From Thermoleophilaceae bacterium (GTDB lineage Bacteria; Actinomycetota; Thermoleophilia; Solirubrobacterales; Thermoleophilaceae), in NCBI GenBank assembly GCA_030447725.1, contig JAUJOQ010000002.1, positions 221,048-285,047 on the forward strand: 64,000 nucleotides of DNA, given 5' to 3'. The notes below the pieces were generated by a model. The model searched no databases, had not been told where the DNA came from, and was given only the letters and a program-made list of their open reading frames with translations. Below are positions 48,793 through 57,758 of the stretch, piece after piece. Position 1 is the stretch's first letter, and every line of letters starts with the position of its first letter. The translations under genes were made by a program, and so were the position numbers.

Positions 48793-50337
48793 ATGCCGAC
48801 CGCAACGCGATCTGCCGCAGGCTCAATAGCCCCGGCGCCCCGCCCACGCGTGGGTACCAGCACCACGAAGAGCGTCCGACTCCTCGCCTGCGCGCTGATG
48901 GCGGCCGGGGTGGCGCTGATCGCGCCTGCAGCCGCTTCGGCCAGCAAGAATCAGCTCTCCATGATCCAGGACGACCGTGAGCTGCTGGGCTCTTCGGGTC
49001 AGGACCCGGCGAGTTCAATGGCAGAGATCGCCAACCTCGGCATCGACGTGGTTCGCACCAACATCATCTTCCACAAGATCTACAGGACCCCGGGCAACCG
49101 CAGGCGCCCCGCCGGCTTCGATGCCGCCAATCCCAACTCGCCCAAGTACGACTGGTCGAACATGGACCGGTTTATCCGGCTGGCCAACGCCAACGGCCTC
49201 CGGGTCTTCGGAACGATCACCGGTCCCGGCCCGCACTTCACCACCCGCAACCCGCGTGCCTGCCGCAGGGTGCCGTGCACGAAGAACCCCAAGCCCGCCG
49301 ACTTCGGCAAGTTCGCAGCCGCCGTGGCCAAGCGCTACAGGGGCCAGATCGACTACTACTCGATCTGGAACGAGCCGAACCTCGAGCAGTGGATAACGCC
49401 TCAACAGAAGAAGCCCGGCATCGGCAAGGTGCAGACCGAGGCGGTGATCTACCGCAAGCTGTTCATCGCCGGCTACAAGTCGATCGCCAGGTTCGACCGG
49501 GCGCGCCGTAACAGGGTGATGTTCGGCGAGGTCGCGGCGATCAGCGAGCCGCTTGCGATGCTGAACGCGGCCCTGTGCCTCGACGTGAGGGGCAACAAGT
49601 TCCGCGGCAGGCAGGCCAAGCGCCACGGCTGCGCGGGCAAGGTCCCCAAGCTCAACATCGGCGGCTTCGCCGTGCACCCGTACAACTTCGGGGCGTATGG
49701 CACGCCGCAGAGCAGAGTCAGGAGCAAGTACGCGCTGCCGCTCGCGTACATGCCGCGCCTGCACCGGCTGATCGACAACGCGAGGAAGCGCGGCCGGATC
49801 ACGCGCAGGGCGCCGATCCTCAGCACGGAATTCGGCTTCCAGAGCAGGCCGCCGGAGCGGCGCTTCGCGCCGAGCCTTGCCCAGCAGGCGCGCTACCTCA
49901 ACGAGTCCGACCGGCTGTTCTACGGCAACCCCCGGGTGACCATGGTCAGCCAGTACGAGCTGACCGACCCGCCGGAGGTCGACGTGTTCAACACCGGCCT
50001 GCGTTTCGCCGAGGTGAGGGGCCGCGGGACCAAGCCCTCCTACGAGGCCTACCGGCTGCCGATCGTGGTCACCAAGCTCTCCTCGAGGAGGGTCGAGGTC
50101 TACGGCCAGGTCCGTCCCGGCGGTGCAGCGTCGGTGCAGATCCAGGCGGCCAAGGGCCGCGGCGCCTTCAGGAGGGTGCGCTCGGCGAGGACGAACAGAC
50201 GCGGCCTGTTCAAGGTCAACGTGAGCCGCAGCGGCGCCGCGAGGCTGCGTTGGCGCCTCGTGTCTGCTCCGCGCGGAAATCTCATCACCAGCCGTGTGGC
50301 CAAGGCCGGTAAGCGGCTGCGCTACTACAACGACTAG
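48793..50337 (+). CDS. Secreted clan GH-A glycoside hydrolase
   Basis: Start MPTATRSAAG with a second basic stretch before the signal helix (LLACALMAAGVALIAPAAAS). TIM-barrel features: IANLGIDVVRTNIIFHKIYR, acid/base Glu in YYSIWNEPNLEQW and nucleophile Glu in APILSTEFGFQSRPP; C-terminal beta domain (RRVEVYGQVRPGGAASVQIQ). Closest in style to GH5/GH39-like cellulase-clan enzymes. About 514 residues. Follows the GH2 gene; a shared polysaccharide target is possible. Confidence 0.82.
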   Translation: MPTATRSAAGSIAPAPRPRVGTSTTKSVRLLACALMAAGVALIAPAAASASKNQLSMIQDDRELLGSSGQDPASSMAEIANLGIDVVRTNIIFHKIYRTPGNRRRPAGFDAANPNSPKYDWSNMDRFIRLANANGLRVFGTITGPGPHFTTRNPRACRRVPCTKNPKPADFGKFAAAVAKRYRGQIDYYSIWNEPNLEQWITPQQKKPGIGKVQTEAVIYRKLFIAGYKSIARFDRARRNRVMFGEVAAISEPLAMLNAALCLDVRGNKFRGRQAKRHGCAGKVPKLNIGGFAVHPYNFGAYGTPQSRVRSKYALPLAYMPRLHRLIDNARKRGRITRRAPILSTEFGFQSRPPERRFAPSLAQQARYLNESDRLFYGNPRVTMVSQYELTDPPEVDVFNTGLRFAEVRGRGTKPSYEAYRLPIVVTKLSSRRVEVYGQVRPGGAASVQIQAAKGRGAFRRVRSARTNRRGLFKVNVSRSGAARLRWRLVSAPRGNLITSRVAKAGKRLRYYND

Positions 50338-50343
50338 AAGTCC

Positions 50344-50376
50344 GTGCGAGGGCCGCCCGCGCGGCGGCCCTCGCAC
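50344..50376. terminator. Bidirectional terminator hairpin
   Basis: A perfect 14-bp inverted repeat (GTGCGAGGGCCGCC / GGCGGCCCTCGCAC) with a 5-base loop, between the convergent glycosidase and DNA methyltransferase genes. Confidence 0.82.
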
Positions 50377-50391
50377 CGTGGTCGTAGGGGT

Positions 50392-51237
50392 CTAGGCGCT
50401 CTCCGCGCTCGCAGCCAGCCGCGCCCGCATCACCGCGACAGCGTCTGGGCTCTCGTCGATCAGCATGTAGCGGCGTCGCAGCTGCGCCGCCGCCGCGCCG
50501 AGCGTCCCGCTTCCCGCGAAGAAGTCCAGGCACCAGTCACCCTCCCTGGTCGACGCCTGCACGATCCGCCGCAGGATTCCCTCTGGCTTCTGCGTCGGAT
50601 AGCCGGTCTTCTCGGAGCCGTTGGTCGGCACGATCGTGTGCCACCAGACGTCCGTGGGCAGCTTGCCCCTTTGCGCCTTCTCCGCGGTCACCAGGCCGGG
50701 CGCCATGTACGGCTCGCGGTCCACCGCCTCCGCGTCGAAGTGGTGGCCGCCCGGTGTCTTCACGTACACGAGGATCGTGTCGTGCTTGGCCGGCCACCGG
50801 CGCTTGGCGCGCGCGCCGTAGTCGTAGGCCCAGATGATCTCGTTCAGGAAGCAGTCGCGGCCGAACACCTCGTCGAGGGCGAGCTTGCAGTGGTGCGCCT
50901 CGCGGTAGTCGACGTGGAGGTAGAAGGTGCCGCTGGCTGTGAGCAGCCGGCGCGCGTGCTCGAACCGCGGCATCAGGAAGGCGAGGTAGTCGTCGAAGTG
51001 GTCGGCGTAGGAGGACTCGGCCAGCAGCCGCGTCCGGTAGCGCCGGCCTCCAAAGCCGGAGCGGTCACCCTCTTCAGCGTCGGCGATCGTCTGCAGGCTG
51101 CGCCGGCTCTGGCGCTTGCCGGTGTTGAACGGCGGGTCGACGTAGATCAGCTGGAAGCCCTCGTCGTCCAGCCCGTCAAGCACCGGGAGGTTGTCACCGA
51201 GGATGATCTCGTCACGGGTGGGCCGGCGGCGTTGCAT
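50392..51237 (-). CDS. Orphan beta-class DNA methyltransferase
   Basis: 281 residues from ATG 51237 (MQRRRPTRDEIILGDNLPVL). Catalytic motif IV DPPFNTG comes first, then a target-recognition region, then WWHTIVPTNGSEKTGYPTQKP and SAM motif I FFAGSGTLGAAAAQL: the beta order of N6-adenine or N4-cytosine methyltransferases. No restriction gene is nearby, so it is probably a solitary methyltransferase. The open frame continues upstream into a different methyltransferase; I consider that a frame accident. Confidence 0.85.
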   Translation of the reverse strand: MQRRRPTRDEIILGDNLPVLDGLDDEGFQLIYVDPPFNTGKRQSRRSLQTIADAEEGDRSGFGGRRYRTRLLAESSYADHFDDYLAFLMPRFEHARRLLTASGTFYLHVDYREAHHCKLALDEVFGRDCFLNEIIWAYDYGARAKRRWPAKHDTILVYVKTPGGHHFDAEAVDREPYMAPGLVTAEKAQRGKLPTDVWWHTIVPTNGSEKTGYPTQKPEGILRRIVQASTREGDWCLDFFAGSGTLGAAAAQLRRRYMLIDESPDAVAVMRARLAASAESA

Positions 51238-52214
51238 CGACACGGGTTGCCATCGTAGGCGCGGACTGTCGCGTTCGGTCCGTGGGGCTCCAAGCGCCTG
51301 GGCAGGTGGCGTCCTCGAGACGTTTCCCCAGCGAAGCACGTAGTTCTGATGCGGCATGAGCTCCCCAACCGGCAGGCACTCCGCGCCGCCCTGGCACGCC
51401 GCACCGATCAACGGCTCCCCATCGTGCATCCCGAGCAGCAGGTGCGCCGCCGCGAACCAGTCCCGCTCGACGACGTAGCGCTGCGCTTCGGGGGTGCTCT
51501 CGTTGAGGGCCCACGTCGACACGAAGAGGTCCGCGGTCAGCGGGACTTGCTCGACCGCCGTTATCGGCACCAGGTTGATCTTTCGCTTGGCGATCGGGGT
51601 GTCGACGCCTGTGATCAACTCGACCTCACCGCGCCCGAAGATCGAGCTCAAATACAGCCATTGGATGCACGAGAAGAGCGGGGTATCAACGATCACGTAC
51701 GTCGGTGCGCCGCCGTGAAGCCGCCGGAAGAGCTTCGCGAAGTTGCCGTAGCCGCCGCCCCACTCGATGACGCTTGCGATCCCCGACGGCTCAGCCTGCG
51801 TGGCGCGAATGAACCGTGCAAGATGGTGCGTGTGGTGAATCGTGTTGGAGGATGTGATCAGGCCACCGTTCGACCGCTGCACAGCGGCGGGCCGCCCACA
51901 GGGTCCTCGCCGAGTACGCGCCTCAGCTCGTCCGGGCCGAGGACTGACTCGGCAACCCGCAGCTTCTCCTCGCTGTGGCTGCCATCGACGAACATCACGA
52001 AGAGGATCACGGGGTGGCGGATGAAGTCACGCGGTGGCTGCGGTCGCAGCGACTCCGCCGGCTCGCTGTTGCGCGTCTGCCACTCCTCGGCGAGGAACCG
52101 GTGGGTTCGCGTATCGAGTTCTTCGTAACGCGCTCGAAACTCAGGCGCAAGGACCTCGAAGCGAGCGAGCTGAGTCGGGCGCTCGTCGGCGAGCTGTTGC
52201 TCCAGCGAAGCCAC
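51238..52214 (-). CDS. Putative sugar O-methyltransferase (one indel, 3' end unclear)
   Basis: ATG 52214: helical N-terminus (MASLEQQLADERPTQLARFE, IRHPVILFVMFVDG, LRVAESVLGPDELRRVLGED). After a lost base near 51877 it continues SSNTIHHTHHLARFI, the SAM-site-like VIEWGGGYGNFAKLFRRL, YVIVDTPLFSCIQWLYLSSI and DLFVSTWALNESTPEAQRYV. This matches putative sugar O-methyltransferases found with surface-glycan genes. It runs in frame into the DNA methyltransferase, so its natural stop is not evident. Confidence 0.62.
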
Positions 52215-52256
52215 AGGCCTTGAACCTAGACGGCCTCGCCTGAGCCCGGACGGCCG

Positions 52257-52616
52257 CTAGAGCAGGTCGTCGGGAACCCCGTGCACCAGAAAGCCTGCGG
52301 CGTCGAGCACGCCGCGGTCACGCAGCCGCGCGACGCGCTCGAGCACGGCAGCGTCCTCCTCGCGCGTCTCCCAGGCCGCTACCGCCGCGCTGTCGGGCAC
52401 CGGCTGCAGGCCGTGGTCCTCCGGCTCGTCGAATGCCTGGCGAAGCCACGCCAGATCGTCGGAGACGCGCCGCGGGCGGTCGGTCGTCGAAGCCGCCCAC
52501 GGGTCCTCGTCGGTGCGTCGCTCCACAACGCCTTGCGGGCGTGTCATCGCCACCTCCAACGCGCCGAGCCAGTCTGGGCGCTCCGCCACGAGCTCGAGCA
52601 TCGCCATCGCGGGCAT
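52257..52616 (-). CDS. Hypothetical protein
   Basis: 119 residues, acidic and Trp-rich, no signal or membrane segment: LELVAERPDWLGALEVAMTR, SDDLAWLRQAFDEPEDHGLQ, then ERVARLRDRGVLDAAGFLVH. No recognised domain. Stands alone on the minus strand; start could be either of two nearby Met codons. Confidence 0.5.
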   Translation of the reverse strand: MPAMAMLELVAERPDWLGALEVAMTRPQGVVERRTDEDPWAASTTDRPRRVSDDLAWLRQAFDEPEDHGLQPVPDSAAVAAWETREEDAAVLERVARLRDRGVLDAAGFLVHGVPDDLL

Positions 52617-52746
52617 AGCCTACCCGGCTCACTCAGCCGGCTGTCAGCCGGCTGTCGGCCGGCCGCGGCCGTCGCTGCGGTCAGGACGTCGCCGCCGCTA
52701 GCCGCGACACGACGGCGGGGAGTAGGTCAACAGAGCCCGGTAGCCT

Positions 52747-53616
52747 TTGGCCCCGGTGGCCGAGGCCGGTGGGACAAGGCGCAGGGCATGGTCATCTCTC
52801 TGTTCGTGCGACAAGCGCCCGCTGTGGCCGGCGTTGGCGTTTTCCCTCGCGATGGTCTTTGGCGCCGGCGGGTGTGCCGGTAACGGCGCTCCCGAGATGA
52901 CCCGGCCGCCCTCGGAGCGAGCCGGCGACACGGTCGCCCCAGACGCAGAGCGGGGCCGCCTGCGGGCCCGCCCCCAGACCGCACAGCCCGAGCACGAGCG
53001 CTCGGGACTGCGCCGGCTCGATGCGGGTCGCAGAGGTGAGGCCTTGCTCTACGTGCCCGTCGATTACTCGCCAACTCGTCCAGCGCCGGTCGTGGTCCTG
53101 CTCCACGGGGCCGGCTCGAACGCGCGCTCGGGATTGGCCCTGCTGCTCGACCTCGCCGACGAGGAGGGGATGATCCTCCTTGCTCCAAAGGCGCGCGCCA
53201 GTACGTGGGACGTGATCCTCGACGACTTCGGCCCAGACGTCGCGACCGTGGACGCGCTCTTGGCCCAGGTGTTCGACCGGTTTGCCGTCGATCGGTCCCA
53301 GATCGCGCTGGGAGGATTCTCCGACGGCGCCTCCTACGCGCTCTCGCTCGGGCTCGCCAACGGCGACCTCTTCACCCACCTCATCGCCTTCTCGCCGGGC
53401 TTCGTCGCGCCGGCGGACAAGCGCGGCCGCCCCGCGATCTACGTCTCACACGGCGTCGAGGACACCGTCCTTCCAATCGACCGCTGCAGCCGCCGGATCG
53501 TCCCATCGCTTCGCCGCGCCGGCTACGAGATCGACTACCGGGAGTTCGAGGGCGGACACACCGTCCCGACCGGAATCGCCCGAGCAGCGGTCAGGTGGCT
53601 GCGCGGCGGCTCCTAG
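52747..53616 (+). CDS. Lipoprotein-type alpha/beta-hydrolase esterase
   Basis: TTG 52747 (GTG 52756 also possible). N-terminal signal ends in a lipobox-like AGGC. Hydrolase core: VVVLLHGAGSNARSGLALLL (oxyanion), nucleophile Ser in GGFSDGASYALSLGL, Asp in HGVEDTVLPID and His in FEGGHTVP. Resembles phospholipase/carboxylesterase (LpqC/Est-type) enzymes. About 289 residues, probably anchored outside the membrane. Substrate unknown. Confidence 0.85.
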   Translation: MAPVAEAGGTRRRAWSSLCSCDKRPLWPALAFSLAMVFGAGGCAGNGAPEMTRPPSERAGDTVAPDAERGRLRARPQTAQPEHERSGLRRLDAGRRGEALLYVPVDYSPTRPAPVVVLLHGAGSNARSGLALLLDLADEEGMILLAPKARASTWDVILDDFGPDVATVDALLAQVFDRFAVDRSQIALGGFSDGASYALSLGLANGDLFTHLIAFSPGFVAPADKRGRPAIYVSHGVEDTVLPIDRCSRRIVPSLRRAGYEIDYREFEGGHTVPTGIARAAVRWLRGGS

Positions 53617-53648
53617 CCGCTTTGGCGCGCCGAAGCCTCAGGCCACCG

Positions 53649-54191
53649 TTACGTGGAGAGATCGAGGCCGCCTGCCGTGAGCGCCTCACGGACGCCTTCG
53701 ACGAACCGCGACCGGAGGTGTCCCAGCGGGAATGGCAGCGGCGCGTGATGGAGCAGAGGTAATCCCGCTTCGCGCATCGGAGGCGACAGCACTCGGAAGC
53801 ACTCCGTGTGGCAGACGATCACCCCGGTCGGATCAAGCGAGAGCGCAGCCTCGACGGCAGCAAGCACATGATCGCGCCGCGCGCGGGCGCGCTCGCCCGG
53901 CGGGAGTCCGTTCACGGGGTAGGGCACCAGGTCGATGAGGTAGGCGCCATCGCGGACCATGCGGTCAAGCCAGGGAGCCTTCGGGGTGCCCGCGGAGCCC
54001 GGTGGAAAACGGTGGCCGTAAAGGGCAAGCACGACGCCGCGAAACAGGTTGTCGCGCCGGTCGAGCAAAGGCGCGTAGAAGAACCGCCGCTCGCCACTGC
54101 GACGGTCAGGGGCGGACTCCCCCACAAGCAGCAGGCGCACCTGCGAGGGTCGGTGCGCGGCGCGCAGGTCGGCGTACCAGCTGTCCTCCAT
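53649..54191 (-). CDS. Conserved hypothetical, UDG-fold-like
   Basis: 180 residues, no signal. VRLLLVGESAPDRR near the start and LLHHAPLPFPLGHLRSRF near the end recall the GExPG and final His motifs of the uracil-DNA glycosylase superfamily; between are YLIDLVPYPVNGLPPGERAR and GVIVCHTECFRVL. Iron-sulfur Cys residues of family 4 UDGs are absent. Whether it acts on DNA is undetermined. Confidence 0.5.
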   Translation of the reverse strand: MEDSWYADLRAAHRPSQVRLLLVGESAPDRRSGERRFFYAPLLDRRDNLFRGVVLALYGHRFPPGSAGTPKAPWLDRMVRDGAYLIDLVPYPVNGLPPGERARARRDHVLAAVEAALSLDPTGVIVCHTECFRVLSPPMREAGLPLLHHAPLPFPLGHLRSRFVEGVREALTAGGLDLST

Positions 54192-54559
54192 ACGTGCCGA
54201 TGATCGCGCCTGCGCACGAGCGTCGAGCCGCGCCTCGCCGGGCGCACGCGTCAGAAGGCGGTGCGGAAGGCGCAGCCGCCCGTGATCGTGCCATGGGCAC
54301 CTACGCCTGGGGGAGCGTGCGATCTACGGTCGCAGCCAGCACGCGGTCACCGAGCACCGCCGCATCGCGAAAGCAGCGCCGGCACGGGTCGCGGGCTACG
54401 GCGGGCCCAGCCGGCCGCACGGCTGGTCGACCGTGAGCGTGATGCGGCGATCATCGAGCAGGCGCAACGGCGGCTCGCCACACTACCGCCGTCGGATGCT
54501 GCCGCCCGAGTAGCGCCGATCCCCTCCGGAAGCCATCCGCAAGCGCTCAACGCGCCTTC

Positions 54560-54833
54560 CGACGCGAAGCAGGCCGACTCCTTTGCGTCATCCACGAACT
54601 CAGCGGCCCTGGGACCGCACTCGCCCTCGACCGCATCAGCTGGCGACCCCACGGCGCCGAGACGGCTCAGAGGCCTCTCTGAACGCGCCGGAATCGACAT
54701 GGAAGGGCTCCTCGTAACCGGCACCAACGAGGACTTCGCTGGCTTCCTGAACGCGAAGGGCTGGGACGTCCACGAAGAGCCGGCCGCGATCTCATGCCGA
54801 AGCGCCGACTCTGCGTCGGCATGGACGCAGTAG
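54560..54833 (+). pseudogene. Remnant of a TIGR00027-type SAM methyltransferase
   Basis: Two frames together give a coherent C-terminus: VIHELSGPGTALALDRISWR and then LSERAGIDMEGLLVTGTNED, FAGFLNAKGWDVHEE, the usual ending of putative leucine-carboxyl-type methyltransferases. The SAM-binding N-terminal half cannot be found upstream (54192-54560), where no frame gives a family match. A decayed or rearranged copy. The following 54840-55070 holds only a short hairpin repeat. Confidence 0.4.
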
Positions 54834-54934
54834 ATGAAGCCAGGTCCGAGCCACGGCATGTCCCGGCGAAACCAGGGGGCGAACTCGGAGATCGCCCCCT
54901 TCTATCAGGTCGCGCTACGCCACGGGATACCGCC

Positions 54935-54955
54935 CCTTTCGCCTGAAAGGAGGCG
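54935..54955 (+). repeat. Short hairpin repeat, copy 1 (copy 2 at 57579-57599)
   Basis: CCTTTC-GCCT-GAAAGG plus AGGCG; 20 of 21 bases match the copy at 57579-57599 in the same orientation. Each copy is a small hairpin; the two flank the IS remnant region. Confidence 0.45.
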
Positions 54956-55184
54956 TCTCCGGCGGCAATCACGAGCGCTCCTCCTTCGGGCTCGGTCGGG
55001 CGCGTCTGACCGGCCAGGGAAGGTCGCGTCGACGCCCCCGCGTCGGGCGGAAAGAAGTAGCGCTGACGTCTCCGGGGCCTGTGACTGGATTCGGCGGTGG
55101 CTGTCGCATAAACCTCCGGTTTGCGCGTCTTTTTCGTCTGGTCTGATGGCGATAATCGGGTCGTTCCCGAGGGTGAGGTGAGCG

Positions 55185-56230
55185 GTGGCCCAGAACTTTT
55201 TGCCTTGTGATCGCGATCAGGAGCTGTTGCTTCCGCCGAGTCTGCGCGAGTGGCTGCCTGAGGACCATTTGGCCTGGTTTGTGCTTGATTCGGTGGCGGA
55301 GCTCGAGCTCGGGGCGTTCTATGCGGCCTATCGCGCTGACGGCCACGGCGCGGCCGCTTTCGATCCGCAGATGATGGTGGCGCTGCTTGTCTATGCCTAT
55401 GCGATCGGGCTGCGTTCCTCGCGCGGGATCGAGCGCCGCTGCCGCGACGATGTCGCGTTTCGGGTGATCACGGCGAACCAGGTGCCCGATCACGCCACGA
55501 TCGCTCGTTTCCGCCAGCGCCACGAGCGGGCGATCGAGGGGCTGTTCGGGTCGGTGCTCGAGCTCTGCGCCGAAGCGGGGCTGGTCCGGGCCGGGCTGGT
55601 GGCGATCGACGGCACGAAGGTGCAAGCCAACGCCTCCCGCTTCGCGAACCGCGGCTACGAGCAGATCGCCCGCGAGATCCTGGAGCAGGCCGCCGAGGTC
55701 GACCAGGCCGAGGACGAGCTCTACGGCGAGGCGCGCGGCGACGAGCTGCCCCCGAGTTTCGCACCAAGCACGGCCGCAAGGGCTGGCTGCGCGAGGCCAA
55801 GCGGCGCCTCGATGAGCGCCGCGCCGAGGAGGCGCGGCCGATCCCGCGCTCGCGGCCGGGGCGGCTGGGGAGTGCAAGCGCCGACTCGAGGAGGAGCTGG
55901 CCGTCGAGCGGTTCGCGGTCGCCCGCCACGAGGAGTTCTGGGCGCGCGGCGTGCGCTCAGACGGCCATCCGCTGGGGCGGCGGCCCAAGCCCTACAAGCC
56001 ACCCGAGCAGCCCGCCGGGAAGATCAACCTCACCGATCCCGACTCGCGCAACCTCAAGTCTTCGCGTCTCTATGTCCAGGGCTACAACGCCCAGGCCGCG
56101 GTGGACGAGAACCAGATCGTGCTCGCCGCCGAGGTGACCGTCGACTCGGCCGACTTCGGCCACCTCGAGCCGATGGTCGACGCCGTCCAGTCAGAACTCG
56201 AGCAGGCCGGCGTCAAGGAGAAACCCGACG
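55185..56230 (+). pseudogene. IS1182-type transposase, N-terminal and central part (two indels)
   Basis: Starts FLPCDRDQELLLPPSLREWL; then FDPQMMVALLVYAYAIGLRS, VPDHATIARFRQRHERAIEG and the first catalytic Asp region VAIDGTKVQANASRFANRGY. Missing bases in a C run at 55749-55753 and a G run at 55867-55870 hide KHGRKGWLREAKRRLDERRA and ECKRRLEEELAVERFAVARH; the frame then gives GKINLTDPDSRNLKSSRLYV and YNAQAAVDENQIVLAAEVTV. Stops at the inversion border. Confidence 0.8.
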
Positions 56231-56475
56231 CTCGACCAACGCCTGGCGTTTTCGGTAGAGCCCGCCTCCGTGCTCGGTTGCGAGCACCCTGCGCATGAAG
56301 GCGTAGGGGCCGCCGTCCCAGCCGGGCCGGGCGCCCTTGCGCGTGGCGGCGTCGGGTGGGATCAACACCTGGATCCCGCGGCCCACGATGTTCTCCATCT
56401 GCTCTTGGTGCCAGTAGCCGGCGTCTGCGAGCACCACGGCGCGATGGAATAGCGAGCGCCGGCAGACTTCTCCTT
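56213..56475 (-). pseudogene. Inverted internal fragment of the IS1182-type transposase
   Basis: On the minus strand: VVLADAGYWHQEQMENIVGR, IQVLIPPDAATRKGARPGWD, GPYAFMRRVLATEHGGGLYR, KRQALVE. This is the part that should follow the plus-strand segment; the final GQTKFNRR-type tail is absent. Together with the plus piece this shows an internal flip and 3' loss; not functional. Confidence 0.8.
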
Positions 56476-56563
56476 GGCGCCGAATCCAATAGTGGGCTGG
56501 CGGCCGTGTCACGCTGCTGCTCTTCGTCGATGATCGGGGGGCGAGGACGCTGCCCCTCTTGCC

Positions 56564-57025
56564 TCAATGCGGATGCGGACTTACCGCCAACCGTAGGCGG
56601 AGGCGATGCCGCCATATGGCGTTCTCGAGGCCTCGGACGAACTGGCGCTCGCTCTGCGGCATCTCGAACACGCTGCCTGGCCCGGCTACCTTCACGATGG
56701 AAAACGCTCCCGGCTCTACCGACAGGTCAGCTTCCATGGGCAGCATTCGGTGGCGCGTCCTGCTCCCCGCTCCCACTTCAAGCAGGTAGAACGCGCCGCA
56801 AAAGTACAGCGAAGTGGCCCCATCCGAGTCGACCGTCAGCGTCTTGATGCCGTCGAGGCTCGCCTGCTCCAACTCATCGCCGAGCCGCTTGCGCACGATG
56901 TCTTCGAGGACGAGCGCGAGGTCCTCGACCGCTGCATCACGTTCCTCCACGGCCGGATGGTCCCGAGCCTCAATGCAGCCGACCACGAGGTTGCCGAGCA
57001 CAGCCTCTGGTTCCACGCCCTGCAC
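56564..57025 (-). CDS. Hypothetical protein
   Basis: Start uncertain (GTG 57025, with GTG 57034 possible). About 153 residues: VEPEAVLGNLVVGCIEARDH, LALVLEDIVRKRLGDELEQA, LDGIKTLTVDSDGATSLYFC, GAFYLLEVGAGSRTRHRMLP, FEMPQSERQFVRGLENAIWR. Reads like a folded alpha/beta protein, no signal or membrane segment, no family recognised. Next to IS debris, so it may be imported. Confidence 0.5.
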   Translation of the reverse strand: MQGVEPEAVLGNLVVGCIEARDHPAVEERDAAVEDLALVLEDIVRKRLGDELEQASLDGIKTLTVDSDGATSLYFCGAFYLLEVGAGSRTRHRMLPMEADLSVEPGAFSIVKVAGPGSVFEMPQSERQFVRGLENAIWRHRLRLRLAVSPHPH

Positions 57026-57158
57026 CGTAGCCGCTTCCACTCTTGCCTCAAAGGAGGAGCGAGACACCCCGCACGGACTAGTTGAGAGGAGCGGAGCCCG
57101 GCACCGCCAGGCTTCTCCTAACGTGGTCCACTCGGTGGCGAGACAAGGGGGAAGTTCC

Positions 57159-57542
57159 GTGGAGCCAGTCAAAGGATTCCGGCCGGTCGCGATCAATGTC
57201 GGGGTGAAGAGCATCGAGGAGGCAATCGAGTTCTACGAAGGTGCGTTCGGCGCGAAACTCGAAGTGCGCGAAGCGGAGGGGCGCCCGGTTCACGCCCGGT
57301 GGCAATTCGGCGAGGGGGCCTCCTTCTTTCTCTTCAACGTCCGCGAACGGGGGCGGGACGATCCCCATCGTGAGCACATCAGCGCCTTCGGCTTCAACGT
57401 CGAGAACCTGGAAGCGACCCACCGCCGGGCGCTCGCGGCGGGCGCGAGGGAGCACTTTGCCCCTGCAGATGAGCCTGGCCTGCCCCGTCACTCACGGTTC
57501 GAAGATCCGAGCGGGAATCGGATCGTCCTTTGGCAGGCGTGA
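57159..57542 (+). CDS. VOC-family (glyoxalase-like) protein
   Basis: 127 residues from GTG 57159 with AAGGGGGAA before it. One vicinal-oxygen-chelate module pair: VAINVGVKSIEEAIEFYEGA, FGAKLEVREAEGRPVHARWQ, FFLFNVRERGRDDPHREHIS, FGFNVENLEATHRRALAAGA and the end FEDPSGNRIVLWQA. Resembles PhnB/glyoxalase-like VOC proteins; metal-site residues include the C-terminal Asp/Asn-bearing strand. Substrate unknown. Confidence 0.85.
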   Translation: MEPVKGFRPVAINVGVKSIEEAIEFYEGAFGAKLEVREAEGRPVHARWQFGEGASFFLFNVRERGRDDPHREHISAFGFNVENLEATHRRALAAGAREHFAPADEPGLPRHSRFEDPSGNRIVLWQA

Positions 57543-57578
57543 ACGGGTCGGCGGCGACCACCGCTAGCACATGCTCTC

Positions 57579-57599
57579 CCTTTCGCCTGAAGGGAGGCG
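57579..57599 (+). repeat. Short hairpin repeat, copy 2
   Basis: 20 of 21 bases match the hairpin at 54935-54955, same orientation, 37 bases after the VOC stop. Could act as a terminator in both places. Confidence 0.45.
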
Positions 57600-57758
57600 C
57601 GAGCTCGAGGGCCGCCAGCCGACGGCGCGGGTGCCGGCTTCGTCGAAAGGCACTCTCGCCTTATCGCTTGCCGCCGGAAGCAGGACGGCCCGTCACCCTG
57701 GATGCGTGACTGCTTCTCGCGCATTGCGGCGGCGCGTGGGTAGCTATTCGCGCTTCTC

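Larger units (their letters stand above)
55075..56484 (+). mobile_element. IS1182-family element remnant with inverted internal segment
   Basis: Transposase 5' part on the plus strand (55185 to about 56228), then a piece of the same transposase on the minus strand (about 56230-56475). The left end is near GTGGCTGTCGCATAAACC (about 55100), typical of IS1182-like ends, but I could not match a right terminal repeat; the 3' tail is missing. An imperfect 15-base inverted repeat (CGGCG-Y-CAAGGAGAA) lies at 56216-56230 and 56469-56483, exactly at the inversion borders. Confidence 0.7.
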
